From Desarmillaria ectypa (lineage: Eukaryota > Basidiomycota > Agaricomycetes > Agaricales > Physalacriaceae), in assembly GCA_030407005.1 (NCBI GenBank), contig JAUDYN010000006.1, forward strand, positions 2,232,001 through 2,296,000: a DNA stretch of 64,000 nucleotides, given 5' to 3'. Positions 53,410 through 64,000 of this stretch are shown here, piece by piece. A program made the position numbers and the translations under genes. Position 1 is the first letter of the stretch, and each line of letters begins with the position of its first letter. The notes below the pieces were generated by a model. The model searched no databases. It saw only the letters and a program-made list of their open reading frames with translations, and was not told the DNA's origin.

Positions 53410-56400
53410 ATGTCCGGCTCCCCACATTCTTCTCTTTCCACGCCGATTCCACCAACGCGAGCATCTCCTTCTCCAGAATCGGTCGTCTCTTCATCTACAG
53501 GCTTTCTTAATCCCAACGCAGGCGATTTTGTACCATCTTCTCTACCAGATTCTCGATACAAGATTCATTCCGGTTCTCCATCTTCTGCATCTGTACATTC
53601 TTCGCCGGGCTCTTCCTCGACATCAACCTCAGTTTCGTTCACATTAGCTCCATCAATCTCAACATTTGCTTCGTTTTCCAGCAATCCTTCGCGATCAGAA
53701 ATCACGCCCTCGACAACCCAATCGTCTTTTTCCTCGTACCACTCGCCATTGAGTAGCCCCAGCCAGATCACGCACCCATACAAGCACCGGGATGGATTGG
53801 AAGAAGCAGAAACTGGCTCTTCTGCTTCGGAGGACGCAGGAGCGCTTCTCCGTTCACTTCGTATTGGAAGCCCTTCAACCACCGCTCCCACCTCTGGCAC
53901 GTGTCGTTTTATCCTTTTTTCACGTTTTACTGACGCGTTCTTGGTAGACCTTGAGCTAGGCGAGGTCACGGATGTGACGACGTCGCCCCACCGAAGCGAT
54001 CATGCATCTTCATCCGCTCTTCCGTCGTATCCGGAAGTGGTGCCCAGTGCTCCATCGAAGAATGCAACCTACATTCCTTTGGCAGACATAGAAATTCATC
54101 AAGCGGCCCCATCTTCGTTTATGAACAGCACTACAGTCACAGGTGGCGGCTTGACGCCTGCCCCCTCAGACAAGAGTGATGGAGGCGATCTATATGAAGA
54201 TCCCAACAAGACCCCGAACGTGTATATTAATGGACTGCCGCCCAATTATCCCGAGGACCAACTATTCGAGCTTTCTGCGCCTTTTGGTCCCGTCAGGAGT
54301 GTCAGAAGTTTCACGAGGCACGTAGGGGAGAAGGAGAGTGGATATGGATTTGTCTTGTACGCATATATGCTCCCCTTTCCGTACATTCTCTTAATTTTCT
54401 TTGCAGATTCGAGACGATTGAAGCCGCAGAAAAATGTATCCAGTCCTTGAGACGTTTCAGGAATCTGCATCCAACATTTTCGAAGGTCAGTGGTACCCTT
54501 TTCTTCGCCCATTCACCCATATTGAGCGATCTCCGTTCACAGCAAGTTCATAAGATTCCTGGAACGACTTACGCTCAGGCCCCGTCTATCTCCTCCAGTC
54601 ATTCAACATCATCTGCTGATCACGGTGATGACTCGTTCAAAGCGAAAATGGAAAGACTTCACGATCCCAATAGCACAAACCTATACATTGAAGGGTAAGT
54701 TGCTTCACACCGTTCTGATAACGCATGACTTTACTTATGCAAACTACAGCTTACCACTGAGCATTGACGAATCCGTGAGTCCATCATACCTTCTAACATA
54801 TATGCAACCTGACGTTGGCCGTCCTCTAGTCTCTAGGTGCCCTGGTATCTCCTCATAGAATCAAGAGCAGTAGATTCTTCCAAACAAGACTCAGTAATCC
54901 CCCGCGAATCATAGCCTTTGTGAGGTTGGTCTCAAACTTACTTCCGCGACGTTCATCTTAATAATGCGTCCGTTTAGACTGGATACCCGTGATGGTGCCG
55001 AAGAAGTCATTGAGCGTCTGCATGGACGTATGGTGAGAGGCTGGAACGACCCCGGTAGCCGAATTTCCGTTCGCTTTGCCGATACATCTGAGCAGCGCGA
55101 GTTACGTGTAAGGAGCTTTTTTTGAGGAGTCTGGCAGGGTCTGATCCGCATCATTTCAGCGTACTGAGCGCTCTGTGAAAGAAGACGATCAGTCGCCGTC
55201 GAGGCTAACCATCGCTCAAGCTGCCCTCCTGAACTTGCACGGACGAGAGCAGCTGCGATCTCAACAGACGCAGGTTCCTCTCACTATCGGTGGCAGTCAC
55301 ATTCGCCCTTCCCCCATTGGCATCGACTATGACCAGTCTACGTTTGTCAATCCTCCTTTCCCCGACTTCTCCTCGAATGCCGCCATATCATCCGGATTCG
55401 GCTTTCGAGGAAATGATTTGCCCATCATTTCCAATCCAGCCCTCGCGTCTTCAAGGCTTCCTATGGGTACTCGCGTTCTTCAACAGTCGCCGTATGACCA
55501 GCTTTCTTCTGCCACTCACAGTCAAGAACTCGCCACTTTAGTCAATACCCTTCGTAACAATGACAATTATAACGGTGCTGATGATCGGTTCACGGATGGC
55601 CTTGCCCACTATCGCGGTCTTCCTCAAATGGCAGGTCTCCGCAGCGCCCTTGATGACGTCGACATTAACTTGGGATACGATAACCATCACCCCGTTCTTG
55701 GTGGCAGTGTTGCTCAAGCAAGGAATGGGTTCACCTCAACGGAGGAGTACATCTTGCGGGCCCATGCCGCAGGAAGAAATCTAGCGAACCAGCGTCGTCG
55801 GCCAACGAGGTTGGATCTGTCTCAAGCTCAGGCGCAATGTCAAGGAGAGCCCACCGACTACAGCGTGGGTGTCAGGGGTGTTCGCACGCCAGCTTCCACC
55901 ATCTCACTTCCTCAGTTACAGGCTCAACGGCAAGACGCGTACCACTCTCCCCGCATGATGAACGGCTCTCTTCCCGCCCTACAGGAAGAGTTCCAATCGT
56001 CGTCAGCGATACAACAAGGGCAGAACTTTCTTCGTGGGCAGTCTCGGAATGGCAACACTCACCAGTCCAACGTGAATGGTTCTCGTCTACCTGGTGACCG
56101 TGACGCTGACCAGATTCATTCCCATATCTCATCATACTCTCAGAACTCCTCTCACGTCTCTTCGCAAGCGCCAAATCGCAACCAGCATATTAATCAGCAG
56201 GCTCATGTTCGGTCCTCGACCCTTCCGCATTCTACTTCGACTTCTTCTGCAGAACAGCATCATTCTCGTCACTATCAGCACAGCAGCATGAGTATCCCAA
56301 AATCGAGGAATATATCCTCGGAAATTCTACGTGCGACTGCGCAGCGCGTCCAACAGCACAGATCGGCCAATTCTATCAGTAGCATCAGCAGCGAAAATAA

Positions 56401-56731
56401 CATCCACCCAAACAGCAACCGCTTGTTCAACAACGACTCTTACAAGAGCGACTTGAAAAATAATACCGGCAACTCTGCTATGCTTCGCCATCATCGCAGT
56501 AATATCCAGGCGGGCGACGACTTCAAGAGCAACTACGACGGACATGTATACCCTCACAACGTGTTCCCGGACCCTGACCGCGACGTCTATGACGTCGAGC
56601 AGTCATCTCCGCCTCTTGTTTCGCCTGCCTTGACCTATTCTTCCCGCGGGTCCGGGGCTACTCTCAGCCCTACTACGCCTTTTGTTGGTTCGTTCTCGCA
56701 GCAGCAAGGCCTGTCCGCGGAGGGAACATAG
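53410..56731 (+). CDS. Two-RRM RNA-binding protein, Ser/Gln-rich
   Basis: Seven exons by eye: 53410-54356, 54407-54485, 54543-54694, 54750-54774, 54830-54924, 54978-55107 and 55160-56731; phases agree and give 999 residues. Residues 1-260 are Ser/Pro/Thr-rich. RR motif 1 (about 268-345): NVYINGLPPNYPEDQLFELS with RNP1-like SGYGFVLFE. RRM 2 (about 385-468): TNLYIEGLPLSIDES ... PPRIIAFVRL ... ISVRFADT. The long C-terminus (about 475-999) is low-complexity, rich in Ser, Gln, Asn and His, without further domains. The arrangement resembles fungal post-transcriptional regulators such as S. pombe Cip2/Scw1 and animal RBMS proteins; the exact orthologue cannot be decided here. Probably binds mRNA in cytoplasm or nucleus. 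Confidence 0.88.
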
Positions 56732-57047
56732 TCCTGTCTTTCGCTACTTTATATATCGCTATCACTATCGCCTGCATCAAGTTGAGTTTTCCAGGACAAT
56801 GTTTAGCCACTATACTGTGTATCAGTGTACGAATTACGTCTTTGTTAGTTAGTTATTCCGAACAGATTGTATTACCTGATACTAGAATGGTTTGTTTAAA
56901 TACGTATTAGCTATCACAAGTTATTGAATGGCATTGGCTTGTTATGTATAGGTACAAGTCGCTTTAAAAGCTTTCACACTGTCCCCATCAGTAATTGATC
57001 GGGGAGTGAATATTTTTCGTGCATAACGCTTGCCTTCAAATTTTTAT
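56732..57047. other. Short intergenic region
   Basis: 316 bp containing the 3' end of the RRM gene and the promoter of the next gene. Nothing else seen. Confidence 0.5.
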
Positions 57048-57574
57048 ATGTCAAGTCTCGACGCTGCAAAATCTCCTCCAGATCTGTCAAAGAAGAAGGA
57101 ATCGCTGCAAAGGCTCACAGACCAAATACGCGCTAAAGCCTGGGAAGTTCATCGATGGCCTTTAGTAAAGATGGTGACAAGCAAACGGACAAGGATACAT
57201 TTGCCTGCGTCGTACATGGCTAAGAACGGAGAAACCACGCGGATCGTTTACCCAGGCTCGGACATCAATCAGCTGGTGCATATCCACTATTTGGAGCGCT
57301 GGGATGGCGGAGGGGTAGCTGCAAACTTTGTACATGCGGACGGGATCGATTCCAAAAGGTAAGTGTTCGCTGTGTAGGTCGTAAACGGGGCTGATTTATG
57401 CGTTTTAGAAATGAGTATCTAGGCCCAGATCCACGAGTTGCTGGATATTGGTTTGATGACGATAATGAGATCCATGTGAAATGGTGGGACGAATTCTTGA
57501 AAGATCAATGGATTGACAGCGAGAAATGGAGTGTCAAGGTGGTTTGGGACGGTGAAAAATGGATAGAAAAATAA
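57048..57574 (+). CDS. Small protein of unknown function (158 residues)
   Basis: Two exons, 57048-57358 and 57409-57574, with a clean 50 nt intron (gtaagt...ttttag). The start is MSSLDAAKSPPDLSKKKESL; an in-frame TTG further upstream is not used. The C-terminal half is rich in Trp, Asp and Tyr (IHYLERWDGGGVAANFVHAD; YWFDDDNEIHVKWWDEFLKD; WSVKVVWDGEKWIEK), looking like a compact beta-rich domain. No signal peptide or membrane segment. I do not recognise the family. The consistent frame across the splice and a biased composition argue that it is real. Confidence 0.7.
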
Positions 57575-57747
57575 CGTTAAAATGATTTGCACGTTGTACT
57601 TCGCAGATAGAACATGCTTTTTGCTTCCAACTACCAATATGTTGCGAACATTAGACCAAATAGGCTCAGTGGTGAGGAAGTATTGGAGGCCCGGAGGCCC
57701 GGCACAGCACCTAGTAATCTTATTACTATTATTAGACAGAGCAAATG

Positions 57748-57836
57748 GGGCTTATAGCGCAGTGGTAGCGCGCACGCTTTGCATTATATAATCGTATGGC
57801 TGTGTGAGGTCCGGGGTTCAATCCCCCGTGAGTCCA
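57748..57836 (+). tRNA. tRNA-Ala (anticodon TGC) with a 17 nt intron
   Basis: Acceptor GGGCTTA (57748-57754) pairs with TGAGTCC (57829-57835), with G3:U70, the alanine identity pair, and discriminator A. D arm GCGC-AGTGGTA-GCGC, anticodon stem CACGC/GTGTG, loop TTTGCA+T with anticodon TGC (57780-57782) and an intron of about 17 nt (57784-57800) after position 37. T arm CGGGG-TTCAATC-CCCCG. A T-rich stretch (ttattttattgttattttt) directly downstream can serve as Pol III terminator. Confidence 0.93.
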
Positions 57837-58122
57837 TTATTTTATTGTTATTTTTATCATCCGCTACACAGCACATACTACAGGCTGTATATCAAGAACA
57901 CTTGAAACTGACAAGGGAGGATAAGGGGAACAAAGGATTGATAGAAAATGAACTTGAACGTTGATCGACGATCGTGAGATACCAATTCCGTCAGTTATGA
58001 TTTGGCAGATTGCTTATCTGGGTATATATCTGTCCATCTGAACTCGGGAGTCTGTCAGTGACTGGCTAGTGGGTCAAGAGAGGGATCGAAAGTACGGCGA
58101 ACGTATGTTACAACTACAAGAA

Positions 58123-61100
58123 TTAATGCAACTGCCTCCCAGGAATCGACTGTGCAGGAGTCCCTTCGGACGAAGAACCGGACGTCGGGTCAAGTTCATA
58201 CTCTGGTGGTGCTTGGTACGCAGTCTGTACACGGATCTGTTCCATTTCTCTGCGCAAATTCTCTACTTCATCGCGAAGTTGTGTCGCTGTGTCCGCCTCG
58301 GAAGATATTGCTGATCTACTGTTTGCACCCGAGGTCGACGCTGAATACACGTCTTGTCTTGGGGGCATGAGGCGCATGAGCTTGGAATCTGAAGACCATG
58401 CCGATACAAGGGGAGGTGTGAAGTGACTAGCCGGGCCATAGGGTATGATCTGAGAAGCCATTGGTGCGTACTGGTTCTCGGGCGACTGGTCCAGAGCTAA
58501 TTCGGCAGCCTGGGGTTGCGCCATGTGGTATCCTCGCTGCTTTCGACGCCGCCAAAAGAAAATGCATACGACGACTACAGCGATAGTAACAACGCCTACA
58601 ACAACGCCGCCTACAATGGCGCCAGTGGCGGTGGCGGTGGTGGACGATGACGATCCCTCTTTACCGCCTGACGAGCTAGCACCTTTGAGCGGATCGAGAC
58701 TGCACAACGATGAGCACAAAATGATGAAGGTCGAGGTGAACGTACTTAAGAGCCAACAACGAGAATATCGCTCCTTGTGCAGGGCTATGATTGCACAACA
58801 TAAGGGGCAATTCCTGCAGGTAACAAGCGACTGGCCACATACCTAGCCCGTCCTCCAACAGTGGTCCCATTCTGAGCATTATACGTGGTGGGGAAAACTC
58901 CGGCGCTGGCATTTGAGGAGCCTTTTTGATGGGCCGCCGATACCAGACCATCACGCACATCAGTGTTACGCGTTGCACCCGCGGTGAGCATCGTCCAATC
59001 TGTGGATACAGATAAATGATTACTAGTAAGTATACAGTCAGCAAGAAGACTAACGGGATTTGGCCACTTGGTCAACAGTACTGTCGTACTGTATACCAAA
59101 AATGCCGGCTACAAGAAATCAGATTCATGTGTGGACAGAACAGACGTGACGCATTACCATCGCTGATCTGACTGAGGTAGAATGTGTCTTGACTGCTGTA
59201 AGTCTGAGGAAAAAATCAGTATGCAGCAGTATCCTCAGGTTAGAATCTCACATCTTCTTCCACAAGACTAAGGTTGAGTAAACGGTCAGGGAACATATTA
59301 TAGATGAGACTCCATGTCGATGCGTTGCCATACGTAGAGACGAGATGATTTCCTTCACTCGCCGAACTTTGCCAACTTGACATATAGGATTGTGCTAGGC
59401 TCTGAGGGGAAGTTCATAATCTTAGACAAACTTGCCGAGTGGATGTAAATATACCTCGTAGTCATCAGCGTCGCCACTCTGCCCTATGGCTCCAGCAATC
59501 TTCCCCGTGCACGCTATACCGATGATGCTCTTCAGTTCCAAGTTGACGTTATCCAGGCCATCGCTATCAACACTACAAGACTCTGAATGAAATCATCGAG
59601 AGGGTAAGAAGTATAACGACCCACAACCCAGCAGAAGCGGATGTTACATTCTTCAAGTATTCGGCCCACTGCCTGAACAATGTATACTGCGCATATCGGT
59701 GAGCATAGGATGCGAAGATTCGCCAACCAAGATGCTTACATATTGCCTTAAGAATGCCGAATCCGTCGAGTAGGTACCATACATCCAAGCCATGATTAGC
59801 ATGTCAGCCGAAGCTAATGTAACCATAATGAGATGCACTGTTTGTATATTCAGATAGCTTACTGGATATGGACTCGTTCACCGGCGGAGAGGTATTTCCC
59901 GAGGCAATTGGATACTGTTCTCCTGCAAAAGAAACATGGGTGAGTACGTACTACGCGGAGCAAGAAATTTGGAGTGCGCAAACCCAAGTCTGGTGCTGCG
60001 TATAATACTTGACTCAATGTTGACTGCTGATAATCGAGGAGAGGTTCAAGCAAATATCCTGCCCATGACGCGTTGAAGTGGAGAAATGCTGGAATCGACG
60101 CATACATAACATCAACGGGATTGACTCGGCTAATTTGGTAAGTAAGAATGCAAGTAAGATAGATAGAGACCACTTACCGCGAGCTTCCTATATCTTTCAT
60201 GAACATTTTGATGTCGGTACTGTTCCAAGAACCATCCGCTGCCTTTGATACTGTAATATCTGTGCTAGCTAATGTTTGACGTGCAGCTAGAGTTACTAGA
60301 TCGCCATAATCTGAAGAGATGTTACGCGCTGCAGACAAAATGGATTCATCGAGGTTATCGGCCCTATTCTGCGCATCCTCGAAGTCTTGCAGAAAAGCAT
60401 TGATCTGTTCGCTAAAATGAGCTAGAACAGAGATAGTAAAGCCAAATTATTTACCCCTTGGTCAATATTATCGTACTCCGTCCAGAAATACGAATACCGA
60501 TCCTGTTGGCGGTACTTGATAGAAGGATTACGTACAAGCCCGAGTGCCCACATGAGTGTTGGTGATGTCGTGATGTTTCCTGCATCGAATGCGAAGGAGA
60601 ACGTCGGCCAATTACTAGAACAGCTTGAGTACAAGACCAGAAAAAGGACAGTCCTCGTACTCGTTTATCGCACGATAGTTATTGTCCTGGGTGTTCGAAA
60701 GTGTTTTGTTATGGGTCCACATCGGACGCGTAACTGCAGCATCACCGGTGCGGAAGGTCACAGTGGAACTCTATATCAAGTCGTCAGACAGGCGCATGGA
60801 ATTGCAAAAATGGGTACAAACCCAAGGCGTCGCGTAATACAGAGTAGCATCCAAAGCCATTTCGCCATCTTCATTCATAGATGATGGAGAGGAAAGGCTC
60901 GCCTCATGGTAGATGAATGACGGTTTTTGAGCGGTACTCCATCTAATGTTGTCAGTGATATCATTGGAAAGCCATTCTTACGTACATGAGTGAGAAACTC
61001 AACTCAGAATAGAATGAAGAGGCATACCTCCAGTGACATCGGTATAGAATTGAACATCGTGTTGTCGACCATCTCTTGATACGGCGTCGACGTATAGATA

Positions 61101-61597
61101 AGTAAAAGGAAACGACTGTCGAACAAGAGAGTCTGTCTAAAAGAGAAAAAAGGTGAACAACGCGTCTGAAACGGGAGACGAACATACTTCTATGGGACTG
61201 AGAAATGTTACGTTCACGTCCATTGGGCCAGCCTGGATCACTAAAATAGTCCGTGTCGGCGTCAACGCCACGTTGATCAGATTCGTTGCAGGACCTCCTC
61301 CACCCCCGAACAGTTGCAGATATTCACCATCCACCGATATCCAGAGATCCCAAGCCACAATCTACATAATGGATCAGAAAATACTTTTAAAAATAGGAGA
61401 ATCCTTACATGGTCCTCTGTCCAGTGTTGAGGCCACTCATTGGCATGATTCGCTCCTGTTGTGAGGTTTAGATAGCTGTTGAGGTACGGAGACCGGACAG
61501 CGAGAGGAGCTCCTGCAGGCCAGAACGTGGATGGATACGATAGGGACCAGACCTGCGAGATGAAGATACCAAAAGAGAGAACAGACGGAAAGAGCAT
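58123..61597 (-). CDS. GtaA-like secreted glutaminase with C-terminal membrane anchor
   Basis: Start MLFPSVLSFGIFISQVWS, a signal peptide, followed by the family N-terminus (PLAVRSPYLNSYLN; NHANEWPQHWTEDH). Exons are many and short: 61597-61409, 61361-61188, 61136-61028 and so on, with 47-60 nt introns. Further landmarks: DSLVRQSFPFTYLYVDAV, NWPTFSFAFDAGNITTSPTL, SYFWTEYDNIDQ, PAFLHFNASWAGYLLEPLLD, LAQSYMSSWQSSASEGNHL, YSSQDTFYLSQISDAGIFGI and DWTMLTAGATRN. They match the DUF5127/DUF4965/DUF1793 architecture of Aspergillus GtaA, which hydrolyses glutamine to glutamate outside the cell. The last exon adds a Ser/Thr linker, one membrane span (AIVGGVVVGVVTIAVVVVCI), WRRRKQRG and a cytoplasmic tail of about 130 residues with a possible coiled coil (ATQLRDEVENLRREMEQIRV). 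Some internal splice sites remain uncertain. Confidence 0.88.
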
Positions 61598-63726
61598 TGA
61601 AAAGTGTGTGCTGGGACGTTGAAGGAAAGATAATAACTGGGAAATCGGCAAGCAGACCGGTTGTTTCAACCCTGAGTAGCGTGTCCAGTTCTAAGTGATA
61701 CGAATCTGCAGTCTCAGGAACAGTTTTGCCGTTTCATGCTGATTTTTTCTCAAAAGTGTGATGTGGTCGTGTTCATTGCACTTGATTTTAGATCCCGGGA
61801 AGCAAAAGCAATTCCGACCTGAAACTTGCATCAGGATATGAGTACAAAGAATATGCTACAGCAAAGCGCACCGCTCGTGAAACGTTCAGAACAAGACAGT
61901 CACCATAACGACGAAAGACTGAATGGGCCCTGAATCAAGGTGGTTTGATGAAGGAGCACATTACCTTTGCGACTCCTAGCGTGATGATTGCAGAGGTATG
62001 ATGAGCGGATGTTGCACTCAAAAAATTGGCAGGAACGAAATTTTTGACCCTAAGATCCAGTAGCGGCAATTGCCGGTCCCCGATTCTTTCCTTTTGTACG
62101 AAGAAAGTGGGCTGTATCTGAACTGTATTTGTTTTGTTGACTCGGTGGCTTTGGGTAACTGCTCGTTCAAGAAGAATTAAATAAGACACACCTTGATCAG
62201 ATGTGGAAAAGTACTTAGTGGTGCCAAAAGATCGCATTTTGCACAATCTAAATCTCAGAGTGATATGTGCTCTTCATTTGAACTGCTTGCCCATGCATAT
62301 ACGCATTAGGCCTCGAACAAGGAAATATTACCTACTACGTACCGTGAGCTCGTGGTTACTTGCAGATCTTCCTGACTTTGAAAAATGAAATACTTGAGTC
62401 AGCATGTCTCTTGCCTCCGAATTTGCTACCAGTGTGTCGAAACTTATGCGAAGCTTTTGAAGTTGCTCTCAGTAGCAGAAAACACGGCCAGAGACGCACA
62501 AATCCTCTTCCCTCGAGATCATTCATGAAATTCTTGAGGAACTAATAAAGAAATAAAGAAGGGACACCCAAGCACCGATCTCATGTTCACATGTTAATGG
62601 ATCCTTCTTGCCTCCAGTTTTCTATTGCCTTTCTCAAGGAGGTGGAATTGAAGAGCGTGTCTGGCTGCGACCATTTTTGGGAATTGTTGTTCGAATCTTC
62701 CCCTTTGTCAGAAACCTCAGTGTCTTTTTCCGTGGCTCGCTCATTTGCCCGTAGTCAACAACGGTATTTTACGTCCTCCTGTCGCCATCTTCTCTGATTA
62801 CCATAGGTTTGGATGACACTCGCGTTACTGGATATACTTGTTGCTGCGGGAAACAATACTATAAAGAAATCTTTTCCGATATGCCTTCGCCTTCCTCGAC
62901 ACCCGGAAGAGGTTTCCTTATCCCCATTCTCTAATTGTTCGATCGGTCCGCATATGGCATAGCCTGAAACTCTTCGAATTACAGCCCGAACAAACCATAG
63001 AACCGATCGATGGATCCAAGACTTGAATCCAGCGCTTACATACACTGAATAGCTTGAAGTCTCTTTTCCTCTCACATGCATGGACGCATCTTGTGGATGG
63101 TCTTTACTCTATCAAGATGGAGGTTGAAGACCGTGATGTCGTCTTCTCCTCAGGTCTCTTCTACGCGAAGACTCCCGAGTCTTCGAGACGTTTTCGTCCG
63201 ACGCACGGATCCCCCCTGCGGCTAAGTATCCAATACCCCGTTTCGCTTGCGCCGAGTAGCCATACAAGTCTTACTTTCCGAACCCGCAGAAAGTTTCTTC
63301 GTTTCCACTGTCCATACGCTCCACGTAGAAGTCAACGCTGCACACAAGTATCACAGAACCATTGTCTGCTTGAACAGTGGGTAAATGATCTAGAAGTTGG
63401 TACCAAGGAATAGGAATGTCTAATCGAGAACGTCGCCTTTTCGCAAATTTTCGATATCGATCTCTTCGTAGTGCCATAAGTGAGGAGAGGCCTGCTCAAT
63501 CGAGGCATCTGGTTGCGAGCAGACGCTGTGGTATCGCGATTCCACGCTCCACCCTTGCTGATCGTCTGGCTAAACCCTCATGGTAAAAGTGTATCAGGTT
63601 GTCGTAATCCACCGAGTTGGAGAAACGGAATCTTGTTTCAAGGTTGAGATCGGACGGTGAGGATTTAGATTTGTTAAGTGGATATAGATAAAGTAAATTG
63701 ATAATTTACTCGTCCCAAAGAAAGAT
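61598..63726. other. 2.1 kb without a supported gene
   Basis: Upstream of the glutaminase. ORFs of 60-119 codons exist on both strands (for example plus 63054-63413, minus 63081-62755, minus 63477-63271), but they overlap each other, lack domains and do not join by obvious splice sites into a known protein. A weak possibility is a decayed gene around 62,600-63,480. The right end probably contains the 3' UTR of the following membrane protein gene. Confidence 0.45.
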
Positions 63727-64000
63727 TCAAATTATAACGACTGGATGTCTATGCTCGGAACGCATCGAGCGTAACTGCATCATTTCAATATCGGACACAG
63801 CGGTGTGGGACACATGTACCTGGTCACCAAGTGGATCCACGGCTTTATTCGATCCTTCATCAGGGGAGCCAATAGCTTTGGACTCGATGACCTCTTGTTT
63901 CGCTCGGCGAACGTTAAAGATGATTCTGTTAGACATGACACATGAAAGTGTGACGGAAAATCCTATAGGAATCTCCAGAAGGTCGGCCTGTGGCAGTGGT
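63727..64000 (-). CDS. C-terminal exon of a probable multi-pass membrane protein (DUF6533-like), partial
   Basis: The minus-strand frame is open from the window edge: LPQADLLEIPIGFSVTLSCV then MSNRIIFNVRRAKQEVIES, followed by a polar tail ending HRHPVVII-stop at 63727. A last hydrophobic segment followed by SNRIIFNVRRA is typical of the seventh helix and tail of the DUF6533 seven-helix proteins common in Agaricomycetes (usually SRLILNLR); this is from memory. The rest of the gene lies beyond 64000, so a true start is not visible; the internal Met at 63936 is not the start. Confidence 0.55.
   Translation of the reverse strand, partial: PLPQADLLEIPIGFSVTLSCVMSNRIIFNVRRAKQEVIESKAIGSPDEGSNKAVDPLGDQVHVSHTAVSDIEMMQLRSMRSEHRHPVVII

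Noticed and set aside
53901..53947. Possible 47 nt intron (gtgtcg...ggtag) in the first exon of the RRM gene
   Set aside because: Removing it shifts the frame to a stop within a few codons; the read-through frame continues to RRM1.
57748..57836. Anticodon GCA (tRNA-Cys) reading
   Set aside because: G3:U70, discriminator A and the loop TTTGCAT fit tRNA-Ala(TGC).

Overview
The window looks like a piece of a filamentous basidiomycete (Agaricomycete-type) nuclear genome. Reasons: host genes are split by many 47-62 nt introns; there is an intron-containing tRNA-Ala; and the protein families (GtaA-like glutaminase with a C-terminal membrane anchor, DUF6533-like membrane protein, tandem secreted type-B carboxylesterases, Atg15 lipase) are typical of that group. 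I cannot name the species. All splice sites were chosen by eye from GT/GC...AG signals, reading frame and family resemblance.

Bases 1 to about 37,570 are a nested retrotransposon island. Four copies of one chromodomain-bearing Ty3/gypsy family are present: a 3' half on + (1-2207); a full-length copy on - (7485-16020, TSD ctata); a full-length copy on - (22586-30761, TSD atcag); and a copy on - with its middle replaced (31358-37515, TSD tgatg). A solo LTR (16657-17052, TSD atata) belongs to the same family. A second, older gypsy family ('B') is represented by two LTRs in opposite orientation around an RNase H-to-chromodomain fragment. A Ty1/copia element (18405-31148) hosts gypsy copy 2. A roughly 1.35 kb non-coding TG...CA element ('X') occurs twice: once broken up by gypsy copy 1 and the solo LTR, once inside gypsy copy 3. 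Almost every gypsy and copia reading frame is broken by stop codons, many of them at Arg CGA/CGG codons turned into TGA, and LTR pairs differ mostly at CpG sites, as expected for methyl-CpG decay. The gypsy elements carry self-complementary primer sites (Tf1/sushi-like self-priming) that co-vary between lineages, and a conserved first small ORF with one hydrophobic segment.

Bases about 37,570-64,000 are gene-rich, with higher GC. In order: a Ser/Pro-rich fungal protein of unknown role (+); an alpha/beta-hydrolase-fold protein lacking the nucleophile serine (-); a decayed O-fucosyltransferase-like gene (+); two tandem secreted type-B carboxylesterases with almost identical exon structure (-); an Atg15-like vacuolar lipase (+); a two-RRM RNA-binding protein of 999 residues (+); a small unknown protein (+); tRNA-Ala(TGC) with an intron (+); a GtaA-like glutaminase with C-terminal membrane anchor (-); and the 3' end of a probable multi-pass membrane protein (-) running off the right edge. 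These genes form no single pathway; several are secreted or membrane hydrolases (esterases, glutaminase, lipase) consistent with a saprotrophic or symbiotic fungus.
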